Below are positions 1 through 9,773 of a DNA stretch of 64,000 nt, one piece after another. A program made the translations under genes and the position numbers. The stretch comes from Sorlinia euscelidii (GTDB lineage Bacteria > Pseudomonadota > Alphaproteobacteria > Acetobacterales > Acetobacteraceae). The DNA is taken from the NCBI RefSeq assembly GCF_036452155.1, contig NZ_JAWJZY010000003.1. One strand, given 5' to 3'. Under the pieces are notes generated by a model, which did not search any database, was not told where the DNA came from, and saw only the letters and a list, made by a program, of their open reading frames with translations. Every line of letters starts with the position of its first letter. Position 1 is the first letter of the stretch.

Positions 1-1538
1 TGCTGCTCAAGCCCCGGAATGACGGCATACATCAATTCGGAGGCGCGACCGAGATCCCCCTTGCGTTGCGCCACTTCAATTTCTGAACGTGCCTGGTCCA
101 GTTGCTCCTGCAGTTTCTGCACCTGATTGACGCGGTCTTTTTCGGCGTGCCAGGTCGCGCTGAGCTGGTCCGACTGCTCCTGAAGGTCAGCGAGTTCAAG
201 CTCCAGCTTTTCGAGGCGCTCCCGGCTGGCATTGTCATCTTCCTTCCGGATCGCCTCACGCTCGATTTTGAGCTGGATGATGCGGCGATCAAGTTCGTCC
301 AATGCTTCCGGCTTACTGTCAATCTGCATTCGCAAGCGGCTCGCCGCCTCATCAACAAGGTCGATCGCCTTATCAGGTAGAAAGCGATCCGTGATGTAAC
401 GGTTGGAGAGGGTGGCCGCCGCGACGAGCGCATTATCCGTGATGCGCACACCGTGATGCAGCTCATATTTCTCTTTTATACCGCGTAGAATTGATATCGT
501 ATCCGCGACGGAAGGTTCCCCCACGAAGACAGGTTGGAAGCGTCGGGCCAGGGCCGCGTCTTTCTCGATATATTTTCGATATTCATCCAATGTCGTCGCG
601 CCGATACAATGCAGTACGCCGCGCGCCAGTTCAGGCTTGATCAGGTTCGAGGCGTCCATCGCGCCGTCTGAGCGACCCGCGCCGACCAGCGTGTGCATTT
701 CATCAATGAAGAGAATGACCTGCCCCTCGGCGCTTTCAATCTCCTTTAAGACGGCTTTCAGGCGCTCTTCAAACTCGCCGCGATATTTCGCGCCCGCGAC
801 AAGGGCGCCCATATCGAGGGAGAGGAGTTTTTTATTCCTCAAAGCTTCTGGCACATCTCCATTGACAATTCGGAGTGCAAGCCCCTCCACGATCGCCGTT
901 TTACCGACGCCGGGCTCTCCGATCAGAACCGGGTTGTTTTTCGTGCGGCGCGCCAGAACCTGAATGGTGCGGCGTATTTCCTCATCCCGGCCAATCACCG
1001 GGTCAAGCTTGCCGGATTGCGCCACCGCGGTGACGTCGCGCGCATATTTTTTCAGCGCGTCGAACCCGGCCTCTGCATTGGCGCCATCCACGACACGGCC
1101 GTTGCGCAGCCGCGCCACCGCGGCTTCCAACGCTGCCGCTGTGACATTGGCGGCTTTCAGAACCTTCGCTGAAGGTGAGGCGGATTTGGCGATTGCGACA
1201 AGAAGGCGATCCTGCGCCACAAAACTGTCGCCAGCGCGCTGCGCATCTTGTTCCGCCTGGTCAATCACGCGTGCGAGGTCCGGCGTTAATTGGGGCTGGC
1301 CGGCCCCCTCACCCTGCACTTTGGGAAATTTTGCGATGACTTCATCAATGCCAGCCAGCGCTTTTGCCGGGTCGCCGCCTGCAGCGCGGATCAGCCCGGA
1401 TGCCGCGCCCTCCGGGTCATCCAGCATGGCTTTGAGGAGATGTTCCGTTGTGAGTTGCTGATGATATTCCCGCAACGCAATCGTCTGCGCCGCCTGAAGA
1501 AACCCGCGACATCTTTCCGTCAGTTTTTCGATATTCAT
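1..1538 (-). CDS. clpB: ATP-dependent chaperone ClpB (partial, 3' end missing)
   Basis: Cytoplasmic AAA+ disaggregase that rescues aggregated proteins with DnaK after heat stress. About 512 residues are visible, starting MNIEKLTERCRGFLQ. In order they show a Clp N-terminal repeat domain (about 1-145), a first AAA module with Walker A GEPGVGKT at about 207-214 and Walker B FIDEMHT at about 280, and then the long coiled-coil middle domain (ELADLQEQSDQL and following), where the window ends. The second AAA module lies outside. The ATG at 1538 is supported by AGGAG a few bases upstream. The middle domain separates ClpB from ClpA and ClpC. The gene is transcribed away from the MFS gene at 1856. 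Confidence 0.97.
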   Translation of the reverse strand, partial: MNIEKLTERCRGFLQAAQTIALREYHQQLTTEHLLKAMLDDPEGAASGLIRAAGGDPAKALAGIDEVIAKFPKVQGEGAGQPQLTPDLARVIDQAEQDAQRAGDSFVAQDRLLVAIAKSASPSAKVLKAANVTAAALEAAVARLRNGRVVDGANAEAGFDALKKYARDVTAVAQSGKLDPVIGRDEEIRRTIQVLARRTKNNPVLIGEPGVGKTAIVEGLALRIVNGDVPEALRNKKLLSLDMGALVAGAKYRGEFEERLKAVLKEIESAEGQVILFIDEMHTLVGAGRSDGAMDASNLIKPELARGVLHCIGATTLDEYRKYIEKDAALARRFQPVFVGEPSVADTISILRGIKEKYELHHGVRITDNALVAAATLSNRYITDRFLPDKAIDLVDEAASRLRMQIDSKPEALDELDRRIIQLKIEREAIRKEDDNASRERLEKLELELADLQEQSDQLSATWHAEKDRVNQVQKLQEQLDQARSEIEVAQRKGDLGRASELMYAVIPGLEQ

Positions 1539-1855
1539 GATCTTCTCCTTTGCCCCTCAAGCGGCAGCATGGTTTGAGCCCGACATCCCGCCAGCGGCGA
1601 TGCCGGATTTCAATGATAAATGTGGCGTCCTCAGGGCGTTTTCGCAAGTCTTCAGGTGCGATCTGGTCCCTCTAATGAAACATTTCTCATTATCATTCCG
1701 TTTCCGTTTTTTTTATTTTCCTGCGCTTTTTGAATAACGGATTTCCGATTATCTTTTCTTGTTTCATGAGGGTCGCAACCATCATTTTTGCTTTTAAACA
1801 AATTTTCAGGTTATGATATGTCGGATTGATAACTGCAGAGGGATGCCGCGCCACG
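1539..1855. promoter_or_regulatory. Divergent intergenic region clpB / sugar transporter
   Basis: This 317 bp spacer holds both promoters. On the plus strand TTGCTT (1788-1793), an 18 bp gap and TATGAT (1812-1817) make a credible sigma70 promoter. It would start transcription near 1824 and favours the ATG at 1856 over the in-frame TTG at 1826. On the minus strand CTTG (1645-1648) precedes a CCACATTT-like block near 1618-1625, a weak match to an alphaproteobacterial heat-shock promoter for clpB. The right half is clearly AT-rich. Confidence 0.45.
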
Positions 1856-3358
1856 ATGCCCATGAATGAAGACAATGCCGAAACGCAGGAATATCAAAAT
1901 CTTACGCCGGAAGAAGCACTGAAAGCCGCTGAAGCAGCGGTGCATCATGTTGAGATCTCATCAAGCGCAAAGATCATGCTGGGCCTGACGGCCTTTGTCG
2001 CGGCGATTTGTGGGGGTCTCTACGGTTACGACACGGGCATTATCTCCGGCGCGCTGCTTCTCATCACCTCCGATTTCCATCTGAATAGCGGCATGCAGGA
2101 GCTGGTGGCGTCGTCCATCCTGATTGGCGCGGTGGTGGGCGCCCTTCTGGCCGGGTCCATGTCTGAAAAATATGGGCGTCGTTTTACCGCAACCATTGTC
2201 AGTGCCGTTTTTGTGTTGGGTGCCATTGCCTGCAGTTTCGCGCAGAGCGTCACGCAGCTGATTATCTTCCGTGTCTTTCTCGGTCTCGCGGTCGGCGGGT
2301 CGACGCAGGTTGTGCCCATGTACATTTCGGAACTCGCACCAGCGGGGCGGCGGGGCAATCTTGTGACGATGTTCAACGTCGCGATTGGCATTGGTATCCT
2401 GCTTGCCAACATTATCGGTTTCGCCGCCCGCGATGCCTGGGGTTGGCGCCCGATGATCGGACTCGCGGCGATCCCGGCAGGTTTCGTGTTTCTGTGTCTG
2501 CTCTTCCTGCCGCGCAGTCCACGCTGGACAGCTGAAAATGAGGGCCTCAAATCGGCGATTGCTGAATTAAGCCGCATCCGCACGTCAAAAAAGGCCATTT
2601 TGCGCGAAATCCGAGAAATGCATGAAATTGCTGAAAGCACGGACCCGCTTGATAAAGGCTGGCGCGGCCTGGCTCAGCCCTGGGTGCGCCCCGCCGTGAT
2701 TGCGGCTTTGGGTGTCGCCTTCTTCACGCAGGTGGGCGGGCTGGAAATGATGATTTATTATGCGCCGACATTTCTGCACGATGCCGGGTTCGGTAAAAAC
2801 TCCGCCCTGCTGGCCTCACTGGGTGTGGCCATCACATATTGCATCATGACATTCCTCGGTTGTCTCACGGTTGACAAGATTGGTCGGCGTCGCCTCATGT
2901 TGATTACGGGGCCGATTTCCGTGTTAAGCATGATCGGGCTTGGTGTTGTCTTCTCCATGCATCCGGCTGAAGGCAGTGTCGGGGCGTGGCTTGTGATTTT
3001 CTTTCTGCTCAGCTTCATGGCCAGCAATTCGATCGGGATTCAGATCTGCGGCTGGTTGACGGGTGCGGAGATGTTCCCCCTCTGTATGCGCGGCCAGGCG
3101 ACAAGCCTGTTTGCGGCAACATTGTGGGGTGCGGACCTTCTCGTGACCATCACAGCGCTGACACTCGTCCAGCTTGTCACATTGGGCGGCGCGATGTGGG
3201 TCTACGCGGCGGTGAATGTTCTGACCGTGCTCTTTGTGTTCCGCTTTGTGCCGGAGCTCTCCGGTGCGTCGCTGGAGGATATTGAATATGCGCTGCGCAA
3301 AAAACGTTTCGCGCCCCGCAAGGGCCATACGCGCATCGTGGATGCCAGCGATCTTTAA
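1856..3358 (+). CDS. MFS sugar transporter, sugar porter family
   Basis: Inner-membrane symporter of the sugar porter (SP) family, about 500 residues with 12 predicted membrane segments. Family signatures are GGLYGYDTGIISGALLLI in TM1, EKYGRR in loop 2-3, PMYISELAPAGRRG after TM4 and DKIGRRRL in loop 8-9. The SP family carries hexoses, pentoses or polyols, and the substrate cannot be read from sequence. I chose ATG 1856 (AGAGGGA at 1837-1843) rather than TTG 1826 because the best promoter would start transcription around 1824. ATG 1862 is also possible. A strong terminator follows, so the gene is probably monocistronic. The AGE-family sugar isomerase downstream may act on the imported sugar, but that is inference. 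Confidence 0.92.
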   Translation: MPMNEDNAETQEYQNLTPEEALKAAEAAVHHVEISSSAKIMLGLTAFVAAICGGLYGYDTGIISGALLLITSDFHLNSGMQELVASSILIGAVVGALLAGSMSEKYGRRFTATIVSAVFVLGAIACSFAQSVTQLIIFRVFLGLAVGGSTQVVPMYISELAPAGRRGNLVTMFNVAIGIGILLANIIGFAARDAWGWRPMIGLAAIPAGFVFLCLLFLPRSPRWTAENEGLKSAIAELSRIRTSKKAILREIREMHEIAESTDPLDKGWRGLAQPWVRPAVIAALGVAFFTQVGGLEMMIYYAPTFLHDAGFGKNSALLASLGVAITYCIMTFLGCLTVDKIGRRRLMLITGPISVLSMIGLGVVFSMHPAEGSVGAWLVIFFLLSFMASNSIGIQICGWLTGAEMFPLCMRGQATSLFAATLWGADLLVTITALTLVQLVTLGGAMWVYAAVNVLTVLFVFRFVPELSGASLEDIEYALRKKRFAPRKGHTRIVDASDL

Positions 3359-3384
3359 AAAGCGGCTCTCACCACGATAATTTG

Positions 3385-3418
3385 AAACGGGTCGCGCATC
3401 AGCCGACCCGTTTTTTTT
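3385..3418 (+). terminator. Rho-independent terminator after the sugar transporter
   Basis: Perfect 9 bp stem AACGGGTCG / CGACCCGTT with a 9 nt loop, running into eight T residues (3411-3418). It lies 27 bp after the transporter stop codon. Confidence 0.93.
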
Positions 3419-3522
3419 CGCCTAAATGAAAAAATGACAGGGGAACTGCCTTTCAAAGTCGCTGTTGAATCCGTGACGCATCCGTCACATGAGGCCTGAT
3501 GCCGGTAGCAGGACTGACTTGA

Positions 3523-4737
3523 ATGCAAATCGCGACGGAAGCGCATCGCCTCTGGCTTCTTAACCAGGGGCAGCGCCTGCTGGATTTTTCCAAAAATGCG
3601 CGCGTCGCGGACGGATTCTGCGCATTGGACGGCATGGGAGAAAAGCCGCGCAAAGCCGAAGCGGATGGTATACTGACCGCACGCATGACGCATAGTTTCG
3701 CGCTTGGTGCGCTTCTCGGCATTCCGGGAAGTCATGCCATGAGCGCGCATGGTGTAGACTGCCTTCTGCACCGCCTTAATGATCCCGAACATGGCGGATG
3801 GCAAGAGAATCGCGCCGATATATCGGGCCGGAAACAGGCTTATTACCACGCCTTCATCGCCCTCGCTGGCGCGACTTGTAAGGAAGCGCGCATTGAAGGC
3901 GGAGACGTTTTGCTGAACGCTGCGTCACACGTGCTGGAGACGCATTTCTGGAGCGAAGCGGAAGGCGTCGTGTATGAAAGCTTCTCCGCGGATTGGCAGG
4001 ACCGGGAGGATTATCGCGGGGCCAACGCCAACATGCACACGACGGAGGCCATGCTTGCCCTCTCCGCCGCAACAGGCGACATGAAATGGCTGCAACGCGC
4101 TATGCGCATTCTTGAGCGTTTCGTGCATCACCTTTCGCGCCAGCATGAATATTGCATGGCCGAGCATTTTGACGCCGACTGGAATCTCCTGCCTGACTAT
4201 AATATCGCGCATAAAACCGACCCGCTGCGACCTTACGGGCTGACACCGGGCCATTTTGCGGAATGGGCGCATCTGACGCTTAAGGCCGAAGCCCATGCGA
4301 TAGCCAGGTTGGGCCGCGCGCCCACATGGATGTGTCCTGACGCGGAGGGTCTTTTCCGTAGCGCGGTGGAGAAAGGGTGGTGCCATGAGGGAAAAGGCGG
4401 CATCGTCTATACAATCGACTGGGAGCGTCGCCCCTGTGTCACCTCACGCGCGCATTGGGTGCAGGCGGAAACGATCGTTGCGGCAGACATTCTTTACCGC
4501 CGGACAGGCCATGAATATTATCGCGAATGGTATCAGAAACTTTGGGACTATGTCGATCTGACGATGATTGACCCCAAGCATGGGAGCTGGTTCAACGAAG
4601 TTGATGCGGAAGGGGTGGCATCGGGCATTATTTACCCGGGAAAGGCGGATCTTTACCACGCCTTCCAATGCACGCTCAGCCCCCTTCTGCCCATTGCGGC
4701 AAGCCTCGCTGAGGCGATCTGGCTGTCCAAAGCGTAA
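3523..4737 (+). CDS. AGE family sugar epimerase/isomerase
   Basis: A 404-residue (alpha/alpha)6-barrel protein of the N-acylglucosamine 2-epimerase superfamily, which also contains D-mannose isomerase and the YihS aldose-ketose isomerases. Segments supporting this are RMTHSFALGALLGIPG near 63-78, NANMHTTEAMLAL near 167, HWVQAETIVAADILY near 310 and GKADLYHAFQCTLSPLLP near the C-terminus. These carry the conserved His and Glu residues of the barrel. Its length matches mannose isomerase/YihS rather than the shorter cellobiose epimerases. No signal peptide, so cytoplasmic. It sits behind a terminator and so probably has its own promoter. It converges on the exported-protein gene. Exact substrate unknown; mannose/fructose interconversion is plausible. 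Confidence 0.85.
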   Translation: MQIATEAHRLWLLNQGQRLLDFSKNARVADGFCALDGMGEKPRKAEADGILTARMTHSFALGALLGIPGSHAMSAHGVDCLLHRLNDPEHGGWQENRADISGRKQAYYHAFIALAGATCKEARIEGGDVLLNAASHVLETHFWSEAEGVVYESFSADWQDREDYRGANANMHTTEAMLALSAATGDMKWLQRAMRILERFVHHLSRQHEYCMAEHFDADWNLLPDYNIAHKTDPLRPYGLTPGHFAEWAHLTLKAEAHAIARLGRAPTWMCPDAEGLFRSAVEKGWCHEGKGGIVYTIDWERRPCVTSRAHWVQAETIVAADILYRRTGHEYYREWYQKLWDYVDLTMIDPKHGSWFNEVDAEGVASGIIYPGKADLYHAFQCTLSPLLPIAASLAEAIWLSKA

Positions 4738-4764
4738 CAGGCGCGGCGCCGTCGAGGCCTTGCC

Positions 4765-5484
4765 TCAGGGAAGAAGATGGTCGATTTCGTCGCTCTCAAT
4801 CCGGTCATATCCGGTTGAGCCCGGCGGTGCGCCGGATGGCACGGATGACTCAGTTTCGATCTGATAAAGGATCGCGCCTTTTTCCCCAATTTTTTCAGCG
4901 ATGAGAAGTGGCCCGGACCGCGCATTAAAGCCGCGGCCAGAGATACTCAGTGTGTCGCCGACACGCAATTTATTGCCACCGAGAAATTGGGGCGGAAAGC
5001 GGATTGTGACGCCACTATCCAGCACGACACCCCCGACATCGCCCTGTCCCGAATGGAGGAGGCGCACTATACGCCCGTCACGATGCTGGCTTTGCGTGAG
5101 GGCCAAAGCGGGCATGTGCCCTGAAGCACAGACCCAGAGTTCGCCCGTCGACACGGCGAAGGCGGAGATCATTTTGTATTTTTCGGAAATGAGACCTTTG
5201 ACAGTTATATTCTGCCCCGGCGTCAGTGAAACACCGAGAATATCGGATCCACCAGGAAGAATAACCTCCCGGCCATCCGTGAGAATGATATTACCCGCCC
5301 CGCCGGAAATATCGGGGTAAACAGCCTTGATTCGGGCCGTGACGGTCGGGAGGACGCTGATATCAAATAGACAGGATGGCGACGTAGGTGCAGGCGCTGC
5401 CCGGGCGGCAGGCATTACACTCAGCAGCGACAGAACCGCTAAGCTGCTGATGATGCGTGCACCGATTTGCGTGTCCCTGCCCAT
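4765..5484 (-). CDS. Exported protein of unknown function
   Basis: 239 residues with a clear Sec signal peptide: basic start, hydrophobic stretch IISSLAVLSLLSVMPAA and a cleavage site near ARA-AP. The mature part has two Cys residues (about 38 and 118) and several short beta-rich stretches such as GNIILTDGREVILPGG, GQNITVKGLI and GDTLSISGRGF. Their pattern suggests two or three small OB-like or beta-barrel repeats. I do not recognise a family. It lies 34 bp downstream of purH on the same strand and could share its transcript, without any obvious functional link. Probably periplasmic. Confidence 0.72.
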   Translation of the reverse strand: MGRDTQIGARIISSLAVLSLLSVMPAARAAPAPTSPSCLFDISVLPTVTARIKAVYPDISGGAGNIILTDGREVILPGGSDILGVSLTPGQNITVKGLISEKYKMISAFAVSTGELWVCASGHMPALALTQSQHRDGRIVRLLHSGQGDVGGVVLDSGVTIRFPPQFLGGNKLRVGDTLSISGRGFNARSGPLLIAEKIGEKGAILYQIETESSVPSGAPPGSTGYDRIESDEIDHLLP

Positions 5485-5518
5485 ATTCCCATCACGATCA
5501 CGTTGATATTAAATGATT

Positions 5519-7099
5519 TCAGTGCCTGAAATGACGCATGCCGGTCAGCACCATCGCGATCCCCGCTTTGTCTGCCGCAGCAATCACTTCATCATCCCGG
5601 ATAGAGCCGCCCGGCTGAATGACGGCGACGGCACCGGCCTCAATAATCGCCTCCAACCCATCGGCGAATGGGACGAACGCATCAGAGGCGGCCACGGATC
5701 CGACGGTCAACGCCGCTTCGGCACCACTCAGGGATGCCGCGTCCTGACTTTTCCGGCCTGCAATACGTGCCGAGTCCAGGCGTGACATCTGCCCTGCCCC
5801 AACCCCCACTGTCGCACCGTCTTTCGCGAAAACGATGGCGTTTGACTTGACATATTTGGCAACTCTGAAGGCGAAGAGAAGATCCTGAAGTTCCGCCTCC
5901 GTCGGTTTTCTGCGCGTCACAACTTTGAGTTGATCGAGCGTTACGCGGCCCGCATCGCGATCCTGCACGAGATACCCGCCCGCGACGGATTTGATGACAC
6001 GGTTCTGCGCCTCAGGCGCGGCCATGCCGCCCGTTATGAGGAGGCGCAGATTTTTTTTGGCACGCAGGATTTCGCGCGCCGCCGCATCGGCATCAGGTGC
6101 AACGATCACTTCCGTGAAAATGCGCGCGATCTTCTCAGCCGTGGTGGCATCCAAGGGGCGGTTGACGGCAACAATTCCGCCAAAGGCTGAAACCGGGTCG
6201 CAGCGCAATGCCAGGTCCCAGGCTTCGGAGAGGGTTTCGGCCATGGCGACGCCGCAGGGATTGGCATGTTTAACAATCACGACGGCGGGGCCATCAAACT
6301 CACTCACCGCCTCGAAAGCCGCATCCGTATCATTCAGATTATTATAGCTCAGCGCTTTGCCCTGAAGCTGTTCGGCCGTGGCAACCCCATTGCGTTCTTC
6401 TGACGTGGTGTAAAACGCGGCCTGCTGGTGCGGATTTTCCCCGTAACGCAGGCTTTCCTGCAACGAGGCAGTGATGGTCAGTGTCTCCGGGAAGCGTGTG
6501 CCCTCCCGCCCCGCAAACCAATCGGCGATCATGGCGTCGTAAGACGCCGTGTGCGCATAGGCGGCCTGGGCCCAATGACGGCGCTGCGCCATCGTCGCCC
6601 CACCGGAAGCCAGGGCGTCAATCAGGGCCTGATATTGCGTTGGGTCCGTCAGAACGGCCACATGAGCGTGATTTTTAGCGGACGCGCGAATGAGGGCAGG
6701 CCCGCCAATATCGATATTTTCGATGCAATCTTCCGGCGAAGCGCCCGCACGCACTGTTGCGGCGAAAGGGTAAAGATTGACGCAGACGAGATCAATCGGT
6801 GCAATCTGATGTTCTGCCATTTGGGCGACATGCCGTGCATCATCGCGCCGGCCGAGAATGCCGCCATGAATCTGGGGCAGAAGCGTCTTGACGCGGCCAT
6901 CCAGAATTTCGGGGAAGCCGGTGTGATCGGAAACATCTTTGACCGCGATACCCGCCTTGCGCAAAGCCTCCGCGGACCCGCCCGTCGAAAGGATTTCCAC
7001 ATTTTCCCGCGTCAGCGCCTGGGCGAGTTCCAGGAGCCCTGTCTTGTCAGAAACAGAGATAAGGGCGCGTCGAATGCTGAGGGGTGATGAAGAGGACAT
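5519..7099 (-). CDS. purH: Bifunctional AICAR formyltransferase / IMP cyclohydrolase PurH
   Basis: Catalyses the last two steps of de novo IMP synthesis. At 526 residues it has the normal family length. The N-terminal MGS-like cyclohydrolase domain starts at RRALISVSDKTGLLELAQ, with the LSTGG substrate loop. The C-terminal formyltransferase domain contains the catalytic KHANPCGVA motif (about 267) and ends with the conserved VIQPGGSIRDDEVI and MVLTGMRHFRH stretches. The ATG at 7099 gives the expected N-terminus, although the ribosome binding site is weak. It lies downstream of the efflux operon on the same strand, with about 95 bp between. Confidence 0.97.
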   Translation of the reverse strand: MSSSSPLSIRRALISVSDKTGLLELAQALTRENVEILSTGGSAEALRKAGIAVKDVSDHTGFPEILDGRVKTLLPQIHGGILGRRDDARHVAQMAEHQIAPIDLVCVNLYPFAATVRAGASPEDCIENIDIGGPALIRASAKNHAHVAVLTDPTQYQALIDALASGGATMAQRRHWAQAAYAHTASYDAMIADWFAGREGTRFPETLTITASLQESLRYGENPHQQAAFYTTSEERNGVATAEQLQGKALSYNNLNDTDAAFEAVSEFDGPAVVIVKHANPCGVAMAETLSEAWDLALRCDPVSAFGGIVAVNRPLDATTAEKIARIFTEVIVAPDADAAAREILRAKKNLRLLITGGMAAPEAQNRVIKSVAGGYLVQDRDAGRVTLDQLKVVTRRKPTEAELQDLLFAFRVAKYVKSNAIVFAKDGATVGVGAGQMSRLDSARIAGRKSQDAASLSGAEAALTVGSVAASDAFVPFADGLEAIIEAGAVAVIQPGGSIRDDEVIAAADKAGIAMVLTGMRHFRH

Positions 7100-7194
7100 G
7101 AACCGATCCGCGATTAATGAAAGTTCAGAAAAATGAGGACATAGTCCGCATGAAGCTTTTGCGCAATGAGACGAGCGGAATGCGCGCCGAAATA

Positions 7195-8676
7195 TTACTC
7201 CGACATCGGTGTGACGGTGTGGCCATTGGCGCCGTCAGCATAGTCCCACCCGCCGCCAAGAGCCTTGTAGAGCGCGACGAGCGCCACATTGATTTCCGTG
7301 CGGCTCTCCGCGAAGGCGGCTTCTCCCGCAAGGACGTCGCGCAGGGCGCTATTGACGTCGAGATAATCTGTTGCGCCCTCGCGATATTGCTGCCGCGTCG
7401 CGGAAAGCGTCTTACGGGCTTCCCGCAACGTCTCGGCCACGACGGCGTGACGGGTTTTAAATTGTTGATAAGCGGAAAGTGCATTGTCGACCTCATTCCA
7501 GGCCGTCAGCACGGTCTGCCGATATTGCAGCGCCGCCTGTTTCTGCGCGGCTTTCGTCAGGCGCAGATTGCCGGAGAGGCGTCCCCCTTCGAAAATCGGC
7601 AGGACCAGAGAAGGCCCCGTCGTGAATTGCCGCGCCGGCATTGAAAAAAATTGCTGCGCGCTGAGTGTCTGGGTGCCCACTTGTCCATTCAGGATGATAT
7701 CAGGGTAAAATGACGCCTTCGCTGCGCCGATTTCAGCCGTCGCGGCATGGAGCTGGGCCTCCGCCTCCCTAATATCCGGTCGGCGATGCGCCAGGGCTGA
7801 CGGCAGGCCGGTTGGCACGGTAGGGGGCGCCGCTGGCTGCATGTCAGGTTGACGCAACTCCACCGCGAGGGCTTCCGGCGGTTCGGCCAGCAGAAGCCCA
7901 ATCGCATTGATGAGCTGGGTCTCACTGTTCTGCAGGGGCGGGATCATCGCGTCAATGGCCGTGACCTCACCCCGCGCCCGTGCCAGGTCAGCGGTGGTGT
8001 TGGCGCCCTCCCGATAACGGTCCCCGACCAGTTTGAGATTGGATTTCGCGATGTCGCGGGTGGCGCGTGTGACGCGCAGCACATCCTGCACGCCGCGAAG
8101 CTGCATGTAAGTATCCGATAATCTTGCAACGACACTCAGCGCCAGGGCGTGGCGTCGCTCCGTCGCGGCAAGTTGACTGGCGCGCTGCGCCTCCGTCATG
8201 CGGCGCACACGACCGAACAGATCGAGATCCCAGGAGGCGCCGAGCGTATTCTGGAAAAAATTATAATCGGTCGGCGCGTCAGGTCGTCGCGTCACGAGTG
8301 ACACAAAGCCGGATTTGCTCTGATGCACGTAACTATAGGAGCCGGTCCAGTCCAGGTTGGGCAGCCCCTGGGACCGTGCGATGCGCACGCGCGCGCCAGC
8401 CTGATCGATACGGGCAAGCCCCTGTTTGAGGTCAAGATTCTGGCGGGCGAGTCGTGAGACGAGGCTGTTCAATTCCGGGTCACGGAAAGCCCGCCACCAA
8501 CGCGTATCAACCGCGGCAGCATATGTCTGATCCGCCGCTTTCTGCTGCCCGTATCGCGCCGGTGCATGCATCTCCGGCGACTTGAAGTCAGGCCCGACCG
8601 CGCATGATGTGAGACAGAAAAAACCTGCAATCAGCTTCAGGCGCGCATTGAAAAAATAGGGGCGGTGGGCGCTCAT
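7195..8676 (-). CDS. Outer-membrane efflux lipoprotein, NodT/OprM type
   Basis: TolC-like outer-membrane factor of 493 residues. A lipoprotein signal ends in the lipobox LTSC, followed by AVGPDFKSP, the usual start of mature NodT-family proteins. The repeated coiled-coil helices include LNSLVSRLARQNLDLKQGLARIDQA, and the GLPSALAHRRPDIREAEAQLHAA block is typical of the family. It is the last gene of a three-gene operon and overlaps the HlyD-type adaptor by 4 bp. The three proteins should form one envelope-spanning exporter. Substrate unknown. Confidence 0.93.
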   Translation of the reverse strand: MSAHRPYFFNARLKLIAGFFCLTSCAVGPDFKSPEMHAPARYGQQKAADQTYAAAVDTRWWRAFRDPELNSLVSRLARQNLDLKQGLARIDQAGARVRIARSQGLPNLDWTGSYSYVHQSKSGFVSLVTRRPDAPTDYNFFQNTLGASWDLDLFGRVRRMTEAQRASQLAATERRHALALSVVARLSDTYMQLRGVQDVLRVTRATRDIAKSNLKLVGDRYREGANTTADLARARGEVTAIDAMIPPLQNSETQLINAIGLLLAEPPEALAVELRQPDMQPAAPPTVPTGLPSALAHRRPDIREAEAQLHAATAEIGAAKASFYPDIILNGQVGTQTLSAQQFFSMPARQFTTGPSLVLPIFEGGRLSGNLRLTKAAQKQAALQYRQTVLTAWNEVDNALSAYQQFKTRHAVVAETLREARKTLSATRQQYREGATDYLDVNSALRDVLAGEAAFAESRTEINVALVALYKALGGGWDYADGANGHTVTPMSE

Positions 8677-9764
8677 TTATCCGTAATCGCCTCAGATGTT
8701 TTGGCCTGACGCCCTACTATATCAGCATTGCCGGTGTAAATCGTCGTTTCGACAGAGAACCCCATGCGCAGCAGATTTGCGAGAGGTTGATCAGGCGAGA
8801 TGACAATTTTAACCGGCAGGCGCTGCACGATTTTCGTGAAGTTGCCTGTCGCGTTCTCTGGCGCAAGTGGCGCGAAAGCGGCGCCTGAAGCCGGTGGGAC
8901 GCTGTCGACGACGCCATCGAGGTCGATATTATAGGCATCCACGTGGATACGAGCTTTCTGGCCCGGCTGGACATGTCGCAGGGCAATTTCCCGGTAGTTG
9001 GCGCGCACCCAAAGAGCATTCATCGGCACCAACGCCATTAAAGCCGCGCCCGGACCCACAAAATTTCCGTTCTGAACGGTTTTTTCACCCACCATTCCGT
9101 CAAAAGGCGCGATGATTTTCGTGTAAAAAAGGTTGAGTTCCGCCTGATGAACACGCGCCGCATCCTGTTGCAATGTTTTCAGCGCGGCCTCATGCCGGGC
9201 CGTTAGAACGCGTGTCTGTTCCTCCTCCGCCTTGACAGCGGCTTCCGCGCCTTCAATCTGCGCGCGCAATTGTTGGAGTTGCGCGGCCGTCGCCTGCCCT
9301 TCCTGCCGAGAGCCCGCGCCCGTCGCTGCCAGGTTCTTGAAACGGCGCGCATTGAGTCGGGCGAATTGCAACTGGGCTTTGAGGCGACGCACATTGGCCT
9401 GACGCTCGGTCACGATGGCAGGATGACGGTTCACCGTGGCTTCTGTGTCGAGGACAAGCGCCTTGTCCTGTGCCAGCCGCGCCTGTGCCTCGGCAAGCGC
9501 CGTCTCGTAATCCCGTGGGTCAAGCTGCACAAGCACCTGCCCGCGCTTGACCATCTGGTTATCATCGACGCGCACTGCCTGGACCTGCCCCGATATCCGG
9601 GGGGCAATTGTCGTGTAATGCGCCGTAACATAAGCATCATTTGTCCAGACACGACCACTCGGAAAGAAGACAATCCAGATGACGATTAGCAGAAATACGA
9701 AAACAACCGTGCCTGCCATGACAAATGGCAAATATGGGATCGGTTTTTGATCTTCATCAGCCAT
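8673..9764 (-). CDS. HlyD/EmrA-type membrane fusion protein
   Basis: Periplasmic adaptor of 363 residues. An N-terminal membrane anchor (about 10-32, PYLPFVMAGTVVFVFLLIVIW region) is followed by a barrel-sandwich half-motif (PRISGQVQAVRVDDNQMVKRGQ), a long alpha-hairpin and the second half-motif (IIAPFDGMVGEKTVQNGNFVGPG). This layout and the DHA2-type transporter next door make it EmrA-like. It links the MFS pump in the inner membrane to the outer-membrane factor. It starts 9 bp after the pump gene and overlaps the factor gene by 4 bp, so the three are surely co-transcribed. Confidence 0.93.
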   Translation of the reverse strand: MADEDQKPIPYLPFVMAGTVVFVFLLIVIWIVFFPSGRVWTNDAYVTAHYTTIAPRISGQVQAVRVDDNQMVKRGQVLVQLDPRDYETALAEAQARLAQDKALVLDTEATVNRHPAIVTERQANVRRLKAQLQFARLNARRFKNLAATGAGSRQEGQATAAQLQQLRAQIEGAEAAVKAEEEQTRVLTARHEAALKTLQQDAARVHQAELNLFYTKIIAPFDGMVGEKTVQNGNFVGPGAALMALVPMNALWVRANYREIALRHVQPGQKARIHVDAYNIDLDGVVDSVPPASGAAFAPLAPENATGNFTKIVQRLPVKIVISPDQPLANLLRMGFSVETTIYTGNADIVGRQAKTSEAITDK

Positions 9765-9773
9765 GAAACCTGC

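Noticed and set aside
1613..1648. Sigma32 promoter of clpB
   Set aside because: CTTG and CCACATTT are present, but the gap is about 19 bp and the -10 is poor. Kept only as a remark in the spacer entry.
6428..7087. 219-codon open frame opposite purH
   Set aside because: Antisense shadow of a well-defined gene in GC-rich DNA; no start signal or family similarity.
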